From positions 1-28,999 of the forward strand of contig CALKAR010000139.1 in NCBI GenBank assembly GCA_937988745.1: a stretch of 28,999 nt of DNA, given 5' to 3'. This document shows, piece by piece, positions 24,434 to 28,999 of the stretch (the first letter of the stretch is position 1; the number at the start of each line of letters is the position of its first letter). The DNA is from an uncultured Peptococcaceae bacterium. Its GTDB lineage: Bacteria; Bacillota; Limnochordia; Darwinibacteriales; Darwinibacteriaceae. The position numbers and the translations under genes were made by a program. The notes beneath the pieces were generated by a model. It had not been told where the DNA came from and searched no databases. It was given only the letters and a program-made list of their open reading frames with translations.

Positions 24434-25088
24434 TTCGTCTCACGACCAATTTGAGTTGATCTATGTCATAGTGAACTTTGGTATGGGCAGCAGAGTACTG
24501 AGTGTAGCCAGGGAGAATGGTGTAGCGGGGGGGACCATCCTTTTAGGTATAGGAACTGTGGAAAGCCGGCTGCTGAGATTATTAGAGCTAAATGAGGCTA
24601 GGAAGGAAATCGTACTGATGGTAGCAACCCGAACTCTCACTTCAACTGTTTTGGGTGAGTTGGATAGGGTGTTTCACTTAAGCAAGCCTGGACACGGAAT
24701 TGCCTTTACCACAAGCGTTTTGTCCTTCTTGGGCAGCGGCAATTATGAATACGAGGATGACACCCAAAGCGGAGGTGCAGTGAACAGCATGTATAACGCG
24801 ATTTTTGTAATAGTAGATCGGGGAAGAGCCGAAGAGGCGATGGATGCTGCCAGGGAAGCTGGTGCCAGGGGCGGAACCATTCTCCATGCCCGTGGTTCTG
24901 GCATACACGAGCACGCTAAGCTTTTGAATATGGAAATAGAGCCTGAGAAAGAGATTGTCCTGATCATTTCTGAGCAGAGTGCTACTCGGGATATAGTTGT
25001 AGCTGTCCGAGATAGCTTAGAGATCGACAAGCCTGGCAACGGCATCATTTTTGTGCAGGAGGTTAATGAGGCCTACGGTATTCGGTAG
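24423..25088 (+). CDS. Tandem P-II-like regulatory protein
   Basis: 221 residues from ATG 24423 (AAAGGAG nine bases upstream; the frame extends left but only inside the DUF1538 gene). Two P-II-like ferredoxin-fold domains are joined head to tail: about 11-108 (ELIYVIVNFGMGSRVLSVARENGVAGGTILLG...KPGHGIAFTT) and about 124-219 (NAIFVIVDRGRAEEAMDAAREAGARGGTILHARGSG...KPGNGIIFVQ). Both keep the GGTIL turn and the GxGI-F strand of the P-II nucleotide-binding edge, but the T-loop region is much shorter than in GlnB/GlnK and has no uridylylated tyrosine. P-II proteins are normally single-domain trimers, so a two-domain chain is unusual. Overlap with the DUF1538 gene suggests it gates that protein. 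Confidence 0.85.
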   Translation: MPASSSHDQFELIYVIVNFGMGSRVLSVARENGVAGGTILLGIGTVESRLLRLLELNEARKEIVLMVATRTLTSTVLGELDRVFHLSKPGHGIAFTTSVLSFLGSGNYEYEDDTQSGGAVNSMYNAIFVIVDRGRAEEAMDAAREAGARGGTILHARGSGIHEHAKLLNMEIEPEKEIVLIISEQSATRDIVVAVRDSLEIDKPGNGIIFVQEVNEAYGIR

Positions 25089-25112
25089 GGGCTTACCTAT
25101 GGTATGTGCAGT

Positions 25113-25157
25113 GACCCCACTAACCCTGGTTGACCACTAGGGAGAGTGGGGTCCTTT
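25113..25157. terminator. Terminator between convergent P-II-like and reductase genes
   Basis: GACCCCACT (25113-25121) pairs perfectly with AGTGGGGTC (25145-25153). A second stem CCCT/AGGG (25124-25127 with 25139-25142) extends it above a small internal loop. CTTTGTAT follows on the plus strand; the minus strand has no T-run. Confidence 0.7.
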
Positions 25158-25167
25158 GTATAAACAA

Positions 25168-25731
25168 TTATACGGGCACTGTTTCTGCCTGATATTTCTT
25201 AATATGTGCGACGAAGGCATCGACAAAAGATTGAAGGTACCGAATCGTATCTTGGTTGGTTATCTGACCTTTCTCATCAAGGAAACTTGGCGAGTTGGAC
25301 AGATATACTTCTGGCTGCTGCAGAGTCGGCATATCCAAAAATGTCAGTACTTGACGTAGATGGTGGTTGGATCCAAAGCCACCTAAGCCACCAATGGATT
25401 GACTGATGATTGCTGCCGGTTTACCTGCCCAGACGCTTTGTCCGTAAGGTCTAGATGCAATATCAATGGCGTTTTTCAAGACACCCGGTATAGAACGGTT
25501 ATACTCGGGAGTTACGAACAAAATAGCGTCACAGGATTTAATCTTGGATCGAAACGCCGTGTACTCGGCAGGAGGATTGTCATCGTATTCCTCCCTGTAC
25601 AAGGGTAGGTTGTCGACCTCGATCATCTCAGTTGTACAGCTAGCTGGAAACATGTTGGTCACATTGTGAGCTATTTTTCTAGAAAAAGACTCTTTGCGTA
25701 AGCTTCCAACAACAATACCAACCTTTGCCAT
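25168..25731 (-). CDS. NADPH-dependent FMN reductase (flavodoxin-like)
   Basis: 187 residues from ATG 25731, nine bases after GGAAGGGG; the ATG at 25740 directly abuts that site and is unlikely. The flavin phosphate loop GSLRKESFSRKIA lies at the N-terminus and the flavin-edge motif LFVTPEYNRSIPGVLKNAIDIASR in the middle, followed by KPAAIISQSIGGLGGF. This is the FMN_red (chromate/azo/quinone reductase) family, which makes two-electron reductions of quinones, metals or azo compounds using NAD(P)H. It appears to be transcribed alone. It runs convergent with the P-II-like gene and divergent from the truncated membrane gene on its other side. Confidence 0.92.
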   Translation of the reverse strand: MAKVGIVVGSLRKESFSRKIAHNVTNMFPASCTTEMIEVDNLPLYREEYDDNPPAEYTAFRSKIKSCDAILFVTPEYNRSIPGVLKNAIDIASRPYGQSVWAGKPAAIISQSIGGLGGFGSNHHLRQVLTFLDMPTLQQPEVYLSNSPSFLDEKGQITNQDTIRYLQSFVDAFVAHIKKYQAETVPV

Positions 25732-25754
25732 ATTAATCATCCCCTTCCGATTTC

Positions 25755-26243
25755 GCAGGACTACACTTCATTCTAGCATCGGTTTTCATTTGGCTATTGG
25801 TGGTGATGATCCATTTGACTTCATTACCAATTTTAACCAAGAATCTCTTCACATTCTTTGCTACTGCACACCTGATGCCCTTGGCATTTGTAATATCTAA
25901 GTTGATTGACGTTGACTTCCAAAACAAGGATAATCCTCTAACCAATCTAGGTGTGCTCCTATCAGCAGGTCAAATACTCTACTTGCTAATTGCAATGTGG
26001 ATATATCCCACAATACCTGAAAAAATGCTCATGGTCATCGCCATGATATTCGGGGCGCACTTGTTGCCCTACAGCTGGCTTTATAAGTCGAAATCCTACA
26101 TGGTGTTTGCTATCGTCATACCGTTTCTCGCACTGCTGCTCGGCATCACTTCTCAGCCTCATGAGTTGGCTATGGCCATGGTCGGTGTCGAGATCATATT
26201 CTCCCTCTGCTTGGTTGCTGAAAATAAGTCTCTGCGCAGCTAA
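25755..26243 (+). pseudogene. 5'-truncated DUF7010-like membrane protein gene
   Basis: The frame reads as clear membrane-protein coding sequence already from about 25758 (GLHFILASVFIWLLVVMIHL), upstream of every possible start codon. The first usable codons are TTG 25797, GTG 25800/25803 and ATG 25806, all inside the first membrane helix and without a ribosome site. An in-frame TAA lies at 25734. Downstream, LTKNLFTFFATAHLMPLAFVISKLI, NPLTNLGVL and FGAHLLPYSWLYKSK look like the DUF7010 family, whose members normally begin with a short charged N-terminus before KGLHF. The N-terminus therefore appears lost at the junction with the reductase gene. If translated from 25806 it would give a 145-residue protein with three or four helices. 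The family name is from memory and less sure than the truncation. Confidence 0.6.
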
Positions 26244-26269
26244 ACCCTAGCTTTTGCTAGGGTTATTTT
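26243..26269 (+). terminator. Terminator after the DUF7010-like gene
   Basis: AACCCTAGC (26243-26251) and GCTAGGGTT (26256-26264) form a perfect 9-bp stem with a TTTT loop, followed by ATTTTATAT. It begins at the last base of the stop codon. Confidence 0.75.
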
Positions 26270-26359
26270 ATATGGTGCACAAGTTTGGCATAAGAGGATT
26301 CTGTATGTTTCCGAAGTAGTAGTTTGCGAGGAGAAAAAGACGAAGGGGATATGGAAGAC

Positions 26360-28528
26360 ATGACAAGAATGTCTAAGTGCCTTTCCTTGATGTGCGGGTT
26401 GATTTTGCTTTTCCTGTCCTTGAGTGGCTGCGTTCAGCGTGATGTAGGCCCTGTGGCAGGTAGTGTCTCAGGGAGGGTTGTCTTGTCGGAGGAGGCAACG
26501 GGTTTGACCGGTGTAAGCCTCTTAATTCTGGATGGACCGACTTCATATGTTGAGACAAATGCGGAAGGGTACTTTGAGACTGCCGCCTTTAGTGAAACCG
26601 TCATTATTCCCCGGAAAACTGGTTATCGGTTCGTCCCAGAAAAGTGGGTTGTGGGAGAAGAGCACACGGTGGAATATGTGGCCCATCCATGGCCTGAACC
26701 TGATTTTTCCAAATGGGGAACACAGTTCTTGTTTGCTTCTCATCGAGATAGAGTTGAAACACTTGCTTTTACGGTAGATGATCAATACATAGCCAGCGGC
26801 GGTAACGATAGAACCGTCAGGATTTGGAGAACAAGTGATGGACAACAGGTAAGAGCAATGACTGGCCACAGAAGTGCCGTTAAGGTTATTGTCCTCTCGC
26901 CGGATGGGCGTTACCTAGCTAGCGGCGCCGTAGATGGCGAGATTAAGATCTGGGATTGGCAGACAGGCCAAGAAGTCAAGTCACTATCAGGTCACACGGA
27001 TGTACTGACAGACTTAGTGTGGTCACCAGACGGAACAAAACTGGCTAGTTCTGGCTGGGATCGCCACGTTCGAATTTGGGATTTTGCGACAGGAAATGAG
27101 CTGTTATCACTGCCTCACGAGAGGTGGGTGAGGGTGCTCGCGTGGTCTTCAGACACCAGATTCGTACTCAGCGGCGGTGATGACTTAAGTTTAAAGGTCT
27201 GGCAGGTTGACCAAGGGCAGCTCAGTGTAGAGTTTGAGATGAAGGCGCCGATCATGACTCTATCCACAGCGCCGAATGGTTCACTAGCTGCCATAGGTCT
27301 CAAAAGCGGTGAGGTAAAGGTCCTGAACTTCGAAACCGGCAAAGATATTGTCCTTGAACGGTTTCAGGGTGAAGTAACCGCCGTAAAGTGGTCTTTTGAT
27401 GGCCGTTATCTAGCTGCGGGTACCGACAGAACGATCAAGGTTTGGAACATGGAAACGAACGAGTTGGTGCAGCGAATCAGGACAGAAAATTACTTCTTCG
27501 CCTTAAGCTGGGGAAGAGAATCCTATCTGTTGGTTAGTGCAGGTGCCAGGGGTATTATCGACGTTTGGTCGGCGCTATCTGGAGACAATATGTTGCGCAT
27601 TGCAGGCCATACCGGTGCTGTTAAAGCCCTGGCCTGGGCACCGCAGGGGAATTATTTGGCTTCTGGAGGCGAAGATAGGCTTATTCGAATCTGGGATCTA
27701 GAAGCGAGGAAAGAATGGACTCAATTACTGCCTGGTCACAGTGGGCAAATAGAAGTTCTCGCTTGGTCGCCTGATGGCACGTACGTAGCTAGCGGTGCAC
27801 ATGATTTCTTGATTCGTCTCTGGAATATGAACGAAGGAGAGTACCTAGGTTCGTTTACTGAACGCATCAAAAAGCCATTTGTTCACGCAAGAGGCTTTGA
27901 ATTTGCTGTAGGGCTGGAGTCTGTGAGCCACGAAGACATCGTTCTTGCGTTAAGCTGGGCGCCAAACGGCAAACGGCTTGCTAGTGCCAGCTGGGATAGA
28001 ACCGTCGCAATATGGGATGTGCCAGGTGGAACCCAATTAGTGGGAATATCAAATCCCCAGGGATGGATCACTACAGCTGCTTGGTCTCCACACGGTGATC
28101 AGATCGCCTTTGGAGGTTATGACCAGGCGGTTCATATTTACAGCGTGACAGGTGAGGAAATCAAAAAGCTTGAGGGGCATACCAACTGGGTTCAAGCTGT
28201 TGCTTACTCTCCTGACGGTAGGTACGTAGCGAGCTCTGGTTATGATCGGAAGGTCTTCATCTGGGATCTAGCGACTAATGAGATCATAAGGAGCTTACCT
28301 GCCGATGAATATGTAGTTACAGTTGTGGAGTGGTCACCGTGTGGGCGTTATCTAGCAGGAGGCAGCCATAATGGCACTGTACGCATTTGGGATGCTGATA
28401 CCGGCGACGTTCTCTTCATGTACCCCGGCAGGGAAGTTGGCCTGCAGACCGTCGCCTGGTCACCGCAGGGTGATCGATTGGCTATTACAGAGCATAACTC
28501 GGTGATTATTCTAGGTGAACTTGATTAG
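26360..28528 (+). CDS. WD40-repeat lipoprotein with two predicted seven-blade propellers
   Basis: 722 residues from ATG 26360 (AAGGGG eleven bases upstream; ATG 26351 and a TTG at 26324 are also in frame). A lipoprotein signal ends in LSLSGC, so the mature protein should be lipid-anchored at Cys. Next comes a carboxypeptidase-regulatory/transthyretin-like domain (about 35-110: SGRVVLSEEATGLTGVSLLI...TNAEGYFE...RKTGYRF), then 14 WD40 repeats to the C-terminus with endings such as RTVRIWR, GEIKIWD and RKVFIWD. Fourteen units fit two seven-bladed propellers. The ninth repeat carries an extra ~25-residue insertion (KKPFVHARGFEFAVGLESVS) near the middle of the second one. Repeats 4-7 are the most degenerate. 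It is probably an extracytoplasmic protein-binding scaffold; partner unknown. Confidence 0.88.
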   Translation: MTRMSKCLSLMCGLILLFLSLSGCVQRDVGPVAGSVSGRVVLSEEATGLTGVSLLILDGPTSYVETNAEGYFETAAFSETVIIPRKTGYRFVPEKWVVGEEHTVEYVAHPWPEPDFSKWGTQFLFASHRDRVETLAFTVDDQYIASGGNDRTVRIWRTSDGQQVRAMTGHRSAVKVIVLSPDGRYLASGAVDGEIKIWDWQTGQEVKSLSGHTDVLTDLVWSPDGTKLASSGWDRHVRIWDFATGNELLSLPHERWVRVLAWSSDTRFVLSGGDDLSLKVWQVDQGQLSVEFEMKAPIMTLSTAPNGSLAAIGLKSGEVKVLNFETGKDIVLERFQGEVTAVKWSFDGRYLAAGTDRTIKVWNMETNELVQRIRTENYFFALSWGRESYLLVSAGARGIIDVWSALSGDNMLRIAGHTGAVKALAWAPQGNYLASGGEDRLIRIWDLEARKEWTQLLPGHSGQIEVLAWSPDGTYVASGAHDFLIRLWNMNEGEYLGSFTERIKKPFVHARGFEFAVGLESVSHEDIVLALSWAPNGKRLASASWDRTVAIWDVPGGTQLVGISNPQGWITTAAWSPHGDQIAFGGYDQAVHIYSVTGEEIKKLEGHTNWVQAVAYSPDGRYVASSGYDRKVFIWDLATNEIIRSLPADEYVVTVVEWSPCGRYLAGGSHNGTVRIWDADTGDVLFMYPGREVGLQTVAWSPQGDRLAITEHNSVIILGELD

Positions 28529-28553
28529 GTCATCGTACTTAGAGAGAGAAACG

Positions 28554-28586
28554 AAGCGCCAGCATGTTGATAAGCTGGCGCTTTTC
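28554..28586. terminator. Terminator between the WD40 gene and the convergent partial gene
   Basis: AAGCGCCAGC (28554-28563) pairs perfectly with GCTGGCGCTT (28574-28583), 10-base loop, with TTTTCTTGTT overlapping the end of the stem. It also lies 18 bases beyond the stop codon of the minus-strand gene. Confidence 0.8.
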
Positions 28587-28603
28587 TTGTTACATGTCGA
28601 CGA

Positions 28604-28999
28604 TCATAGTACTCTTCTGCTGGAAACACACCGGTTGTTTTCGTAATCCAGTGCGACTAACCCGATTTCGTTTATCATCCCACTCAAGCCACTGAACTCT
28701 TTCAAGCAATGTGCTAACACATCGATGAGCCTATTGTTATCAAGTCCAATGGCCAAGGTGCAGTGGGGATTCCAGTTCCCTGGCAGGTAGTAGAAATGAG
28801 CAGACTCTTGAAACTTGGCGAACGTCTCATGGTAGTGCCTATGCAATCCGATTAGCTGTTCGGTTACTATAGGTGCCAGAAAACATGTCCCCGTTGTTGG
28901 AAAAGCCCCCAGGGTAATGAATGTCGCCTTTACTGGTTCGAATGATTGCCTGAAGGTATCAAAGAGTCGTTTAAAATCTTCCACCGGCAAAGTGCTGTA
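28604..28999 (-). CDS. 2'-5' RNA ligase-like (2H phosphoesterase) protein, partial
   Basis: The reading frame runs off the window edge; a TTG at 28990 could be a start but the frame stays open through 28999, so the N-terminus is probably outside. About 131 residues are visible. The block FITLGAFPTTGTCFLAPIVTEQLIGLHRH followed by LPGNWNPHCTLAIGL holds the second HxT/S motif (HCTLA) of the LigT/2H fold; the first HxT motif would lie in the missing part. The fold is used by cyclic phosphodiesterases and tRNA-splicing 2'-5' ligases. The substrate here is unknown. It is convergent with the WD40 gene. Confidence 0.75.
   Translation of the reverse strand, partial: YSTLPVEDFKRLFDTFRQSFEPVKATFITLGAFPTTGTCFLAPIVTEQLIGLHRHYHETFAKFQESAHFYYLPGNWNPHCTLAIGLDNNRLIDVLAHCLKEFSGLSGMINEIGLVALDYENNRCVSSRRVL

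Overview
The window reads as a chromosomal segment of an anaerobic or microaerophilic Firmicute. The support is strong AGGAGG-type ribosome binding sites, a PadR/permease-prefix gene pair, a potassium-type membrane pyrophosphatase, acetate kinase, and a translation GTPase fused to a Rae1/YacP-type domain. TolC-type proteins in an efflux operon, one with predicted barrel strands, suggest a diderm lineage (Limnochordia-, Halanaerobiales- or Negativicutes-like). I cannot name the species. No rRNA, tRNA, CRISPR array, prophage or intact insertion sequence was seen.

Layout. 1-1.2 kb: a ferritin-like protein and a CPBP-family membrane protease. 1.3-7.0 kb: a relic of a MacB-type permease, then a five-gene overlapping efflux operon (two TolC-family proteins, MacA-like adaptor, MacB-like ATPase, MacB-like permease) closed by a strong hairpin. 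7.0-8.8 kb (minus strand): a DUF4153-type membrane protein and its PadR regulator, with a consensus promoter carrying a near-perfect operator palindrome. 8.8-10.1 kb: a VOC protein and an AviRa-like 23S rRNA methyltransferase. 10.1-11.3 kb (minus): acetate kinase. 11.5-15.1 kb: a TIM-barrel sugar isomerase/epimerase and a TetM-like GTPase fused to a Rae1-like NYN nuclease. 15.1-20.2 kb: bacteriohemerythrin, a second CPBP protease, a chemoreceptor and a PAS-GGEEF diguanylate cyclase. 20.5-25.1 kb: membrane pyrophosphatase, then a DUF1538 membrane protein translationally coupled to a tandem P-II-like protein, preceded by a structured leader ending in a terminator. 25.2-29.0 kb: an FMN reductase (minus), a 5'-truncated DUF7010-like membrane gene, a WD40 lipoprotein with 14 repeats, and a partial 2H phosphoesterase (minus).

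How they fit together. The efflux operon is one transcription unit with four ATGA-type overlaps. The chemoreceptor and cyclase form a signalling pair. The pyrophosphatase and the DUF1538/P-II pair are adjacent membrane-transport units. Two genes touch the ribosome directly (AviRa-like, TetM-Rae1 fusion), and together with the efflux pump they give the segment an antibiotic-stress flavour. Best candidates for new biology: the GTPase-Rae1 fusion, the barrel-less TolC paralogue beside a complete one, the doubly duplicated DUF1538/P-II pair with its leader, and the PadR operator.
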